Origin: Algoriphagus formosus
GTDB lineage: Bacteria > Bacteroidota > Bacteroidia > Cytophagales > Cyclobacteriaceae
DNA: 64,000 bases
NCBI RefSeq assembly: GCF_002807035.1
Contig: NZ_NIUC01000002.1
Span: forward strand, 55,469 to 119,468
Direction: 5' to 3'
Under the pieces are notes generated by a model. That model was not told where the DNA came from and did not search any database. It saw nothing but the letters and a program-made list of their open reading frames with translations. The translations under genes were made by a program, and so were the position numbers. How positions within the stretch are numbered: the first letter of the stretch is position 1; each line of letters opens with the position of its first letter. Shown piece by piece: positions 1 to 8,576 of the stretch.

Positions 1-1
1 C

Positions 2-226
2 CGTAAAAACATTCTAAAACTGGCAGATATCCCTGTCCACATCCGCCCATTAACCCTAAAGGAAACTCTTGAGGCTGATGAAGCTTTTATTACCTCTACA
101 ACAAAAATCCTTCTTCCGGTCACTCAAATTGATGAGCAACCTATTGGTACCGGGAAACCGGGCCCTATTTCATTGGACTTATTGAAGCGGTTTAAAAATC
201 TAGAATCTGAGCTTACTAAAGCCTGA
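2..226 (+). CDS. Class IV aminotransferase (branched-chain/D-amino acid type), C-terminal fragment
   Basis: An open frame runs in from the window edge and ends at TGA 224-226, giving 74 residues. The tail has the usual end of fold-type IV PLP aminotransferases: an EAFITSTTK stretch (the cofactor-phosphate-contacting region of D-alanine and branched-chain aminotransferases), then LPV, a GQP-like IGTGKPGP loop and a final amphipathic helix. The catalytic lysine and start codon lie outside the window. Family assignment is from these C-terminal motifs only, so substrate (D-amino acid, branched-chain or aminodeoxychorismate type) cannot be decided. Confidence 0.7.
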   Translation, partial: RKNILKLADIPVHIRPLTLKETLEADEAFITSTTKILLPVTQIDEQPIGTGKPGPISLDLLKRFKNLESELTKA

Positions 227-231
227 AAGCA

Positions 232-675
232 CTATTCAACTAACGTTGCGTCCTGAAGAATATACATGAGTTTTTCAGGATCTTTGGAATTCAAGGTTAG
301 CTTGCCACGTACCTTCACTCTTTTCGAAGTGTATTTGATTGGGTTGGAAAGCATAACTTCCATTACCGTCTCAGGGCCTCCGGAACCACAAAAAAAGCAT
401 TCAGCCAAAGGAAGGCTTGATAAAATGATGTGATCCGGCTTAAACATCCCTTCAAATGGAATGATATAGCCATCAGCCTCTACCATTTTGCCCTCAAGCT
501 TCTGAATATTTTCAGAGAAGACAGGGACATAAAGCTCACCAAATTCATCCTCACTGATTTTATAACTTACCTCGGCCAGATTTCTCCAGACATTATCTTG
601 CTGGGCGAAAACAAAGGATGGCTTCGCGGCGAGGATCATGAACGCTAATACTAAAATTGGGCTTATTCTTTTCAT
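232..675 (-). CDS. Secreted DUF3299-like protein
   Basis: 147 residues with a Sec signal peptide (cleavage likely after FVFA, about residue 24). The mature part has the order GYIIPFEG, a hydrophobic strand, a CFFCGSGGPE motif near residue 93 and a KYTSKRVKVRGKL strand. That order resembles the OB-like DUF3299 family, whose members carry a G..(V/I)P..F..L(L/V)P...C...PP pattern. In other bacteria DUF3299 genes sit beside a MacB-type ABC exporter in zinc-regulated clusters. Here the next gene upstream on the same strand is such a permease, 172 bp away. The two Cys of CFFC could bind metal. The family link is by pattern, not alignment, and no function is proven. Confidence 0.6.
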   Translation of the reverse strand: MKRISPILVLAFMILAAKPSFVFAQQDNVWRNLAEVSYKISEDEFGELYVPVFSENIQKLEGKMVEADGYIIPFEGMFKPDHIILSSLPLAECFFCGSGGPETVMEVMLSNPIKYTSKRVKVRGKLTLNSKDPEKLMYILQDATLVE

Positions 676-847
676 GTGTTTATAATTTGTCTTAATCGGT
701 CAGATGGAATTTTGCAATTATAATCATCTCTTTGTTTGACGGGTAAGTCATGCCTGCCTGCGGAAGGCAAGCTCGATTTCATGTCAAATATTCGATTTGA
801 AAGTCAAAACTACTTCAATTCACAGCTTGATTTGACTATTTGAGTTT

Positions 848-2155
848 TTATTTTCTTGTCAATTGATTGGCGATACTTGTCTGATAAGCGGACCAAGCTG
901 GGATGGCCGAAGCCAAAACTCCCACTGTTAACGCATAAATGACTATCCAAAGTTCAGCAGATAGGAAAGTCCATGCCTCCAGGCCAGCAGCAATCCCTTG
1001 TTCATTTTGCGCAGCTAAAATAGAGAGGAAACCATGGCCCAGCAATATTCCCAGTAGAGCTCCAAAGAAAGTCAAAGAAACCCCCTCTAGAAATATCAAA
1101 ATCAGCAATTGAAATTTACTGGCACCAATAGCTCGGAGTACAGCCAAGTCATAGCGCCGTTCTTTCAATGAATTGTAAAGGGCAATAAATATTCCCAGGC
1201 CTGAAATCGCGATCAGTACAAAAGCCAATCCCTCCAATACTTGAATACCAACTCCAAGGAGCTCAAACAAGCGTGACATCTCGAATGAAGGAGAAGCTGC
1301 CTGCATATTCGTATTAGAATTAATCATCCGGGGTAGCTGTACGGCAGCCATAGGGCTTCGGTACTGAACCAGCAAGGTGGTAACCTCACGATCTTGATCC
1401 GTTTTAGGAAAACCGGATTTAGCGACTGGATGATGGAATTTGGCATCATGGTCATGGTCTCCATGTTCCTGGTCCTGACTTTCAACGACCTGATCATTAT
1501 CCTCTTTTGAAGCCATTTCATCCGTATCTGACTCTCCTTCTTCATCGTGCGTATACCATACTGACTCGATTGAAGTTAGGACCAGTCTATCTACTACATT
1601 TCCTTTTGGCTCTAAAACTCCAACCACTCGAAAATCATGATGATCGTGATCATGACTTCCCACACTAATGCCATGACTTCCCGTAAATGTATCTCCAAGC
1701 TTTAGACCTGATTTTTCGGCGACCATCGCCCCTAGCACCACCTCAAAGGGTTCTTCCCAGGCTTTTCCCGAAGCAAATCCGACCTCATACAAACTCAAAT
1801 AGTCATGATTGGTGCCCACGATCCGGTAACCCTGATAGTTATCACCAAGTGCCATGGGGATAGTCTGCTTGACTAGGCGACTTCTAGAAAGGCGAACCGC
1901 CTCATTCATAGGAATATTTCCTGTAGGAAAATCAACATGATAGACACTGGAAAGAATCAATTGGAGAGGACTTCCTTTGGCTCCCACCACCAAGTCGATG
2001 CCAGCTGCATCTTGCGTCATCTTTTTCTCAAATTGGTCCTGAATCAATAAGAGGACGGTAATAATTGCCAGGCCGAGAGCCAGAAGCAATACATTCAGCC
2101 CAGTGGATAAGGGACGAAAGGTCAGGTATTTCCAACTTAATTTAAAAAGGTTCAT
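848..2155 (-). CDS. MacB/FtsX-type ABC transporter permease with His-rich periplasmic domain
   Basis: 435 residues: one N-terminal transmembrane helix (about 20-38), a long periplasmic domain (about 45-300) and three C-terminal helices (about 310-430), the FtsX/MacB core layout. Two His/Asp-rich patches stand out in the periplasmic part: His 161, 168, 170, 172 and 173, and His 231, 234, 236, 241 and 242 with many acidic residues. Such patches are typical of transition-metal binding. The gene overlaps the ATPase gene by 4 bp, so the two are translationally coupled. MacB-type permeases usually drive mechanotransmission or lipoprotein/substrate extrusion rather than classical transport. A metal-linked role, probably zinc, is inferred from the His-rich loops and the DUF3299-like neighbour. 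Confidence 0.85.
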   Translation of the reverse strand: MNLFKLSWKYLTFRPLSTGLNVLLLALGLAIITVLLLIQDQFEKKMTQDAAGIDLVVGAKGSPLQLILSSVYHVDFPTGNIPMNEAVRLSRSRLVKQTIPMALGDNYQGYRIVGTNHDYLSLYEVGFASGKAWEEPFEVVLGAMVAEKSGLKLGDTFTGSHGISVGSHDHDHHDFRVVGVLEPKGNVVDRLVLTSIESVWYTHDEEGESDTDEMASKEDNDQVVESQDQEHGDHDHDAKFHHPVAKSGFPKTDQDREVTTLLVQYRSPMAAVQLPRMINSNTNMQAASPSFEMSRLFELLGVGIQVLEGLAFVLIAISGLGIFIALYNSLKERRYDLAVLRAIGASKFQLLILIFLEGVSLTFFGALLGILLGHGFLSILAAQNEQGIAAGLEAWTFLSAELWIVIYALTVGVLASAIPAWSAYQTSIANQLTRK

Positions 2156-2784
2156 ACGGATTTGACTTCGATGTAATTGGAAATTTGCTCTTTGACACGA
2201 TGGTCATGCGTAACGATAATCAAGGCTGCCTGGATTTTAGTAGCTTGGCCCTGCAGCAGCTTGACCACACGTTCTGCATTTTCATCATCCAAACTTGAAG
2301 TGGGTTCGTCAGCAAGGATAAGTTTGGGACGATTGATCAAGGCTCTGGCGATAGAAACCCGCTGAGCTTCCCCTTCACTTAACTGATTCACAGGCGAATG
2401 TGATTTATATGATAAATCCAGTTCCTGAAGAAGCTCATCAGCATCTTGCCCATTTTTATTTGAAAAATAGCGCGCCATCATGAGGTTTTCCTTCACGTCA
2501 AGCGGTGCGAGTAAGTGAGGCTTTTGAAAAACAATCCCAATATTCTCACCCCTAAAACGGTCCATTTTGCCGGAATCAAGCTGATTGATAGCGGTGCCAT
2601 CTAAAACAACCGAACCAGAATGCGGGGAAAGTAATCCTGCAATAAGATTGAGCAAGGTGGTCTTTCCACTACCTGACTTTCCTAAAACTAAAAGGGACTC
2701 TCCACGATCTAAGGAAATATCTTGGAAATGGTACTCCTTTTGGCCCGGATGGGAAAACTTTAAATCTTTGGTTTGAAAGAGCAT
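2152..2784 (-). CDS. ABC transporter ATP-binding protein (LolD/MacB type)
   Basis: 210 residues with all motifs of an ABC ATPase: Walker A GKSGSGKTT at 35-43, Q-loop Q87, signature LSEGEAQR at 135-142, Walker B LILADEP at 155-161 and the switch His in VTHD near 193. Its length and the EGEAQRV signature match the LolD/MacB subfamily that pairs with FtsX-fold permeases. It lies 4 bp downstream of the REC-kinase gene and overlaps the permease start, so all three are probably in one transcript. It would power the His-rich permease encoded next. Confidence 0.9.
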   Translation of the reverse strand: MLFQTKDLKFSHPGQKEYHFQDISLDRGESLLVLGKSGSGKTTLLNLIAGLLSPHSGSVVLDGTAINQLDSGKMDRFRGENIGIVFQKPHLLAPLDVKENLMMARYFSNKNGQDADELLQELDLSYKSHSPVNQLSEGEAQRVSIARALINRPKLILADEPTSSLDDENAERVVKLLQGQATKIQAALIIVTHDHRVKEQISNYIEVKSV

Positions 2785-2788
2785 AGGA

Positions 2789-3964
2789 TTATTTTACGGG
2801 AATCGATACTTCAAAGGTGGTGCCTTTACCTACTTCGCTCGTAAAATTGATTTCACCCTTCATTACTTCCAAGCACTTTTTTACAATTGACAGGCCAAGC
2901 CCCGAACCTTCTACAATTCCAACGTTTCTAGCTCTAAAAAAACGGTCATAGAGTTGGCTTTGTTCTGATTTAGGAATACCAATACCAAAATCTTGGATTT
3001 TTCCTTTTAACATCCCGTCTTCGTAATCCAAATTGAAAATCACCTCCCCATTATCCTTGGAGTATTTAATGGCATTGGATAGCAAGTTTTCAAAAACCTG
3101 ATAGAGTAAATCCTGATCTGATGTGATTGTCTTTGGCAGTTTTCCCAAATTGGTTTTGACCTTTACGCCGTTTTCCACACCTGCCTGTGTAGTGTCTAGT
3201 ACCTCCTTCACGAATGCACCCAAAAATAATTTTTTAGGTTTGTACTCCATTTGATTTGCATCTGCCTTTCCAAAAAACAACACACTTGTCAGGAGATTAT
3301 TAAGTGCTCGAACTGAGTTCTCGATTTTAAATGCATGCTTACTAATCTTTTGCTTAAAGGGATGATCCTTTTCAGCATACATCTGTAAAAGTTGGGCGGA
3401 ACTGAGAATAGAAGTAAGCGGAGTCTTAAAACCGTGAGAAACATTCAAGACGATCCTCGATTTCAGTTCATTGATTTCACGCTCCTTTTCCAAGGCCTTG
3501 GTAAGCTCTTTATTGGCTTCGTAAAGCTCAGCTGTCCTAAGCTTCACTTTTTCTTCCAATTCATTATTTAGCTTTTGCAGCTCCTTCTCCTTTCTATCCT
3601 TGAATATGGCCAGTTCGATAACCATATTTAATTCTCGGATATTAAACGGCTTAATTACATAGGCACTAGGGTTGGTTCCCACCACCTTATTAAGTGTCTC
3701 TGCATCCGAACTCGCACTCAAGTAGACAACAGGAATATCATATTTCTCATTGATTATTTCGGTTGTCTTGATTCCATCTAAGTCTCCTGCCAGATTAATA
3801 TCCATCATGACAATATCAGCTGGCTGTTGTTCGAGGAGTTCCAAGGCTTTTTCCCCAGTATCAGCCACACCGATTATTTGATGGTTATTTTTTTCAAGAG
3901 CTCGCTGAAGCAAAAGTGCCGATACCGAGTCATCTTCAACGATGAGAATTTTTAAGGAAAACAT
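2789..3964 (-). CDS. Response regulator-histidine kinase (REC-HisKA-HATPase)
   Basis: 391 residues, no membrane segment. An N-terminal receiver domain (1-120) has acidic pocket E10/D11/D12, phospho-acceptor D55 and K105. A coiled coil (about 122-170) follows, then a HisKA dimerisation helix with H177 and a HATPase_c domain (about 275-391) with GIGIP and GSGLGLSIV lids. The residue after the phospho-His, normally Glu or Asp, is Gly (SHGFKTP, codon GGT). In HisKA proteins that acidic residue helps catalyse transfer and phosphatase steps, so activity may be altered. The gene is 42 bp downstream of the large propeller sensor kinase and 4 bp upstream of the ABC ATPase; it may relay the sensor's signal, though no DNA-binding output is encoded here. 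Confidence 0.9.
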   Translation of the reverse strand: MFSLKILIVEDDSVSALLLQRALEKNNHQIIGVADTGEKALELLEQQPADIVMMDINLAGDLDGIKTTEIINEKYDIPVVYLSASSDAETLNKVVGTNPSAYVIKPFNIRELNMVIELAIFKDRKEKELQKLNNELEEKVKLRTAELYEANKELTKALEKEREINELKSRIVLNVSHGFKTPLTSILSSAQLLQMYAEKDHPFKQKISKHAFKIENSVRALNNLLTSVLFFGKADANQMEYKPKKLFLGAFVKEVLDTTQAGVENGVKVKTNLGKLPKTITSDQDLLYQVFENLLSNAIKYSKDNGEVIFNLDYEDGMLKGKIQDFGIGIPKSEQSQLYDRFFRARNVGIVEGSGLGLSIVKKCLEVMKGEINFTSEVGKGTTFEVSIPVK

Positions 3965-4006
3965 CTAGTCGAGTTCAAATTGGATTAGGTGGGAAAAATA
4001 CAAAAT

Positions 4007-7000
4007 TTATATTTCCGACAAGGGAATCTGTACGAATACGGTTGTACCCTTCCCTTTTTCACTCTCGATTTGGATTTTTCCTTCCAGCATTTTCACTAGA
4101 CTATGCGTGATCGTCATCCCTAGTCCTGTGCCGTCAAATTTGCGCCCATTTCCTGTACTCTCCTGCTCAAAAGGATCAAATACCTTTTCCAAAAATTCAG
4201 GTGAAATCCCGATCCCCTCATCTTTGACCAGAATATTCAACCAATCATCTTCTTGGGAAACATCTACTTGAATCCTTCCCTTCTCAGAATATTTGATCGC
4301 ATTACCAATTAAATTATTCAGGATAATGGTTGTAAATCGCTGATCAATGAATCCTTGTACCGCAGTCTTAGGATAATTCCCCTCCAATATGAGCCCCTTT
4401 TTTTCGGCCAAAGAAGATAATGGATATACAATTTTCTTTATAAAAGCGATGACATCAGTTTGCTGCTTAACGATTTCAAGTTTTTTGGCCTCAATTTTAG
4501 CCATATCCAAAATGGAATTGATGGTAGACAGCAATCGCTCACCACTTTGAAGAATTATTTCCAACTCGGATAAAAGTTTTGGGTCATTTTTCCGAGTCAT
4601 CATCACATGTTCGGTACCTCCCAAAATCACATTTAGCGGAGTTCGAATTTCATGACTAACATTCGACAAGAGACTGGTCTTAAATCTATTAGCCTCTTCT
4701 GCACGATCTTTGGCCTCCCTAAGTCTATGTTCGATTTCTTTCTCCACCGTCACATCCCTGAAAACTGCAAGCAACAACCTTTTGCCCTCGAATTGGGAGG
4801 GAATTTCTTTGGTGTAAACTTCATTTTCCATTTTTCCTAAAGGCCAGAAAACCTGACAGGTAAAAGAAAAACCAGGAAGATTATTCGCCTCAAGTTCTTT
4901 CATATACGACTTAAAAAAATCGGAATCATTGATGGCATCATGGAGGTCCACGCCTAACAAATTTTCTTCCTTCTGAAGAGACCACTTTTCGAAAATAGGG
5001 TTTACGGCTATGATTTCCTGACCATCAAGTGTTAGTACAAGTGCATCTTTTGAACTATCCCAGACATTCTTAAACTGCTCTTCGGCCCGAATTTTCTCCT
5101 TTTCCTTCTTATCAACCGCAGACTCCAATATTCCTAGCTTTCGAAGCTGAGAACTAAATGAACTGACCAAAAACCCAACCCCAATCAAAAAAAGGGAAAC
5201 CAAAGCCAAAAACCAAAATCTAAAATAAAAGGGTTGGAGAATCCTCATCTCTGCGGTAGAAATAGTCTCGGTCATCCGGTAATTTTCGTAAGATGACTTT
5301 ATCTCAAATTGATAGTCTCCCGGTGGAATATTTGGATAGAAAATTTGATTGGATTGTGGATTTTTTAGAATCTTCCAGCTTTCATCAAAACCTAATAACC
5401 GATAGTGCACCCAAAGCTCTTTTTCTCGATTAAATCCAATTGCAGAAAAATCTACTTCGAGGCTATTTTCTTCAAATGGTATTTCTACGGTTTTTTCCCA
5501 AGCAATGGCACTCGAGCCTGCATTTATGCCATTTATGGAGATTTTAGGTTTTCCTGAGGCGATGAATTTTTCTTCCTGAAAATAAATGGACAGCCCCTCA
5601 ATGGTTCCGATCATGATTCGTTGATCGTTACCCTCTATCAAAGCCCCCCGATTTGTCTCATTATTTGGAAGACCTAGTTTTTCTGTGAAATGAACTAGCG
5701 AGTCTTTGTCATATTTGTAAAAGCCATCATCGGTACCAAACCACAATGCGCCTTTTGAATCTTGAAGAATTGAAAAAACAGGGTTTTTTATTGTACGGCC
5801 AGCTGGAAAAAATGGAACTACTGATTCTCCTTGGATCATCTTTAGCCCTGACTCCGTCCCTAATAAAATACCATCGGGCGTTTCTAGGAAATCATATCCT
5901 TCTGCGATACATAGTCCAGGCTTTTGAATCAAAGGGTCCGGATTTTCCAATCTCCCTGCCCTCATCACCATCAATTTCCCATCCCGAAGTTTTTTTGCCT
6001 TTCGAAGATGATAAAACCCTTTCTCAAAAATCTCATTTATCTGACGTTCTAAGCCATTTTTAAAAAGGGCTTCTCCTCTATCAGTAATCTTTGCAAAAAA
6101 AATATTTTTGGAACTCGTAATGATTAAGCTGTCACCTTCCACTTGAACGGAGGAAATATTATCTCCTTCGGGCGCAGGGAAAATCTCAATTTCCCCGGTG
6201 TTCAAATCGTATCTTCCCAAACCATTAAGCGTAGCCGAAAACCAAACCGAGTTTCTAGAATCAGTAGAGAAATTTACAATCCGACTTGTAGGGATGCCTT
6301 CAGGACTAGGATATTCATAAAGAGTTTCAATGCCTGATCTTGAGAATTTTTGAATTCCATTATTGAAACCCAAAAGATATTCTCCTGTCGGCAAAAGCGT
6401 AATCGCCGTCACTTCATTTGCTAAGAGCCCTGAATAGGATTTGGTGTAGTTTTGAATAGCTAGGTTATTAATATTGGCAAGTCCTCGGCTACTTGCCAGC
6501 CAAAGCAAACCCTCTTGATCAATGAGAAAATCCTGAAGCAGAAAAACCCCAAAAATATCTTGGGAATCAATAATCAGTGATCGTGATGCTCCAAGTCTTC
6601 TTTTTCTAAGACTTGAATTGAAATGGTAAAAAACACTCCCCGAGTGAAAACTCAATCCATATAAGTCAGTGTCATACGGGTACGGATAAGTAAAACCCCG
6701 ATCTACAAATTTTTCTGGTTGATTTTCATAGGGACCACTTGCTAGATAGCCGTTGCCCAAAAAATAAAACTCTCCTGTTGCTGGGTTTTCCATGACCATA
6801 GCAGGAGGAGAGGGAAGCGATAGACCCTTTAATGGGTAAGGTTTCCAATCTCCGTCACTTAAAACCAATGGCTCTTCACCAAGAAAATAAAATACGGGTG
6901 ATACAGTACTTCCACCAAGAAAAGATAACTTGGAGTTAATTTTTTCAGGATCGGGAAGAATTTTAAACCACTCTTCTTCACGAGAATAATTCAAGCTTTC

Positions 7001-7438
7001 AGAAGTATTTATGACAAATTCCTTATCCCTCCCTTTTCCTCTGCTTAGAAATTGGATAAAACTAAACTGCGCTGAATTATCTACTTCCGTAAAAAAGACT
7101 TCTTCCCAAGTCCCATATCCACCCTTGAAAAATCGCATTTGTCCCCGGTCATTATACAACCACACGCTTCCGTCCTCATCAATATGAATAGCGATTTGGT
7201 AGTCAAATTTGGCATTTAGGCTATCTGGCAAGGAATAAGTTTGAATCCCGTCCGAAAAAAAAACGCCTCGAGTGGTGGAAAACCAAATTCTACCCAAGGT
7301 ATCCTGCTCCACTTGAAAAATATTTTGCACCGGCAATCTTACTCCTTTGGGACTGGTATCATACTGAAAAGACTGCCCCATTCCTGCCAAAGGGAATATT
7401 AAAAAGAAAATGAGGTAGATATCAAACAATCGTTTCAT
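4007..7438 (-). CDS. Two-component sensor kinase with Reg_prop beta-propeller and Y_Y_Y domain
   Basis: 1143 residues. A signal peptide (1-21) is followed by repeated Reg_prop blades across about 25-630, recognisable as D.(L/Q)G.(I/L)W(F/L)..(T/S).(G/R)G repeats. A Y_Y_Y immunoglobulin-like domain (about 640-715) ends in PPGDYQFEIK. Then come one transmembrane helix, a PAS domain (about 765-885), a HisKA helix with SHEIRTPLN and a HATPase_c domain with GTGLGM. This is the periplasmic sensing half of Bacteroidota hybrid two-component systems, but it lacks the C-terminal receiver and AraC domain those carry. Output must therefore go through another protein, most simply the REC-kinase 42 bp downstream. 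Related sensors often detect glycans; the ligand here is unknown. Confidence 0.92.
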   Translation of the reverse strand: MKRLFDIYLIFFLIFPLAGMGQSFQYDTSPKGVRLPVQNIFQVEQDTLGRIWFSTTRGVFFSDGIQTYSLPDSLNAKFDYQIAIHIDEDGSVWLYNDRGQMRFFKGGYGTWEEVFFTEVDNSAQFSFIQFLSRGKGRDKEFVINTSESLNYSREEEWFKILPDPEKINSKLSFLGGSTVSPVFYFLGEEPLVLSDGDWKPYPLKGLSLPSPPAMVMENPATGEFYFLGNGYLASGPYENQPEKFVDRGFTYPYPYDTDLYGLSFHSGSVFYHFNSSLRKRRLGASRSLIIDSQDIFGVFLLQDFLIDQEGLLWLASSRGLANINNLAIQNYTKSYSGLLANEVTAITLLPTGEYLLGFNNGIQKFSRSGIETLYEYPSPEGIPTSRIVNFSTDSRNSVWFSATLNGLGRYDLNTGEIEIFPAPEGDNISSVQVEGDSLIITSSKNIFFAKITDRGEALFKNGLERQINEIFEKGFYHLRKAKKLRDGKLMVMRAGRLENPDPLIQKPGLCIAEGYDFLETPDGILLGTESGLKMIQGESVVPFFPAGRTIKNPVFSILQDSKGALWFGTDDGFYKYDKDSLVHFTEKLGLPNNETNRGALIEGNDQRIMIGTIEGLSIYFQEEKFIASGKPKISINGINAGSSAIAWEKTVEIPFEENSLEVDFSAIGFNREKELWVHYRLLGFDESWKILKNPQSNQIFYPNIPPGDYQFEIKSSYENYRMTETISTAEMRILQPFYFRFWFLALVSLFLIGVGFLVSSFSSQLRKLGILESAVDKKEKEKIRAEEQFKNVWDSSKDALVLTLDGQEIIAVNPIFEKWSLQKEENLLGVDLHDAINDSDFFKSYMKELEANNLPGFSFTCQVFWPLGKMENEVYTKEIPSQFEGKRLLLAVFRDVTVEKEIEHRLREAKDRAEEANRFKTSLLSNVSHEIRTPLNVILGGTEHVMMTRKNDPKLLSELEIILQSGERLLSTINSILDMAKIEAKKLEIVKQQTDVIAFIKKIVYPLSSLAEKKGLILEGNYPKTAVQGFIDQRFTTIILNNLIGNAIKYSEKGRIQVDVSQEDDWLNILVKDEGIGISPEFLEKVFDPFEQESTGNGRKFDGTGLGMTITHSLVKMLEGKIQIESEKGKGTTVFVQIPLSEI

Positions 7439-7500
7439 GAGCTCTAAGATAGAAAAAGATCAGAATCGTAATTTTGAATGCATATTGTTTTACATTTCTT

Positions 7501-7530
7501 TTTGTCAGCGGGTGCTTTCTTTTATTTTTG
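7501..7530 (+). promoter_or_regulatory. Bacteroidota primary sigma promoter for sucD
   Basis: TTTG at 7501-7504 and TATTTTTG at 7523-7530 are separated by 18 bp, matching the Bacteroidota -33 TTTG and -7 TAnnTTTG consensus. The sucD ATG is 23 bp downstream, leaving a short leader. Confidence 0.75.
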
Positions 7531-7553
7531 TGCCAAACTTTATCTAAGCAAGC

Positions 7554-8435
7554 ATGAGTGTACTAGTCAATAAAAACTCCAAAGTAATTGTACAGGGATT
7601 TACCGGTTCTGAAGGTTCTTTCCACGCCCAGCAAATGATCGAATACGGCACCCAAGTAGTAGGTGGTGTGACTCCAGGTAAAGGAGGTTCCATGCATTTG
7701 GGCAAACCGGTATTCAACTCCGTCGAAGAAGCTGTGGCAGAGACTGGTGCAGACACATCCATTATTTTTGTACCACCTGCTTTTGCAGCGGACGCCATTA
7801 TGGAAGCAGCAGATGCTGGAATCAAGGTCATCATTGCCATCACAGAGGGAATTCCTGTAGCTGACATGATGAAAGCCAAGCCTTACATCAAAGAGCGGGG
7901 AGCTGTTTTGATCGGACCAAACTGCCCTGGAGTCATCACACCGGGAGAAGCAAAAGTTGGAATTATGCCAGGTTTTGTATTCAAAAAAGGTAGAATTGGT
8001 ATCGTATCCAAGTCAGGAACTTTGACCTACGAAGCTGCTGATCAAGTAGCAAAAGCTGGTCTTGGAGTCTCTACTGCCATCGGTATTGGAGGAGACCCTA
8101 TCATCGGTACTTCTACCAAGCAGGCTGTGGAAATGCTAATGAACGATCCCGAAACTGACGCTATCGTCATGATCGGTGAGATCGGTGGTAACTACGAAGC
8201 AGAAGCAGCTAAGTGGATTCGTGAGACTGGAAATAAAAAGCCAGTCGTAGGATTTATCGCTGGACAGACTGCACCTCCAGGACGTAGAATGGGCCATGCC
8301 GGTGCCATCATCGGTGGAGCGGACGATACAGCGGCTGCCAAAATGCGCATCATGAGAGAAAACGGAATTCACGTTGCAGAGTCTCCAGCTGAGATAGGTG
8401 CAACTATGGCCAAAGCCCTTGGGGTAAACGCTTAA
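7554..8435 (+). CDS. sucD: Succinate-CoA ligase (ADP-forming) subunit alpha
   Basis: 293 residues, the usual length of the alpha subunit. It has the CoA-binding Rossmann part ([17 protein letters not shown] near 17-33), GPNCPG at 121-126 and the active-site phospho-histidine H248 in [13 protein letters not shown]. With SucC it converts succinyl-CoA, ADP and phosphate to succinate, ATP and CoA in the TCA cycle. sucC is not adjacent in this window, so the subunits are encoded apart, as is common in this phylum. The gene is monocistronic: it has its own promoter and a terminator directly behind it. Confidence 0.96.
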   Translation: MSVLVNKNSKVIVQGFTGSEGSFHAQQMIEYGTQVVGGVTPGKGGSMHLGKPVFNSVEEAVAETGADTSIIFVPPAFAADAIMEAADAGIKVIIAITEGIPVADMMKAKPYIKERGAVLIGPNCPGVITPGEAKVGIMPGFVFKKGRIGIVSKSGTLTYEAADQVAKAGLGVSTAIGIGGDPIIGTSTKQAVEMLMNDPETDAIVMIGEIGGNYEAEAAKWIRETGNKKPVVGFIAGQTAPPGRRMGHAGAIIGGADDTAAAKMRIMRENGIHVAESPAEIGATMAKALGVNA

Positions 8436-8474
8436 ATTATTTGTCCGATTTCCGATGTCGGATATCAGATCTTT

Positions 8475-8510
8475 AAAACCGCTTCGATTAAATTCGGAGC
8501 GGTTTTTTTA
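8475..8510 (+). terminator. Intrinsic terminator of sucD
   Basis: AACCGCTTCGA pairs with TCGGAGCGGTT (one mismatch) around a short AT loop and is followed by a run of seven T. Confidence 0.8.
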
Positions 8511-8548
8511 TGATTTGACCAAGTCTGATTTTTCAATATTCAAATCAC

Positions 8549-8556
8549 TACCTTTG
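8549..8556 (+). promoter_or_regulatory. -7 element upstream of ABC-F gene
   Basis: TACCTTTG fits TAnnTTTG and lies 20 bp before the ATG. No clear TTTG was found at the matching -33 distance, so this is a partial match only. Confidence 0.5.
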
Positions 8557-8576
8557 CGGCGTCAATTTATTTACCT

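Noticed and set aside
5746..6063. Plus-strand frame inside the propeller kinase
   Set aside because: Antisense shadow of a strongly supported 1143-residue gene; no domain or start context.
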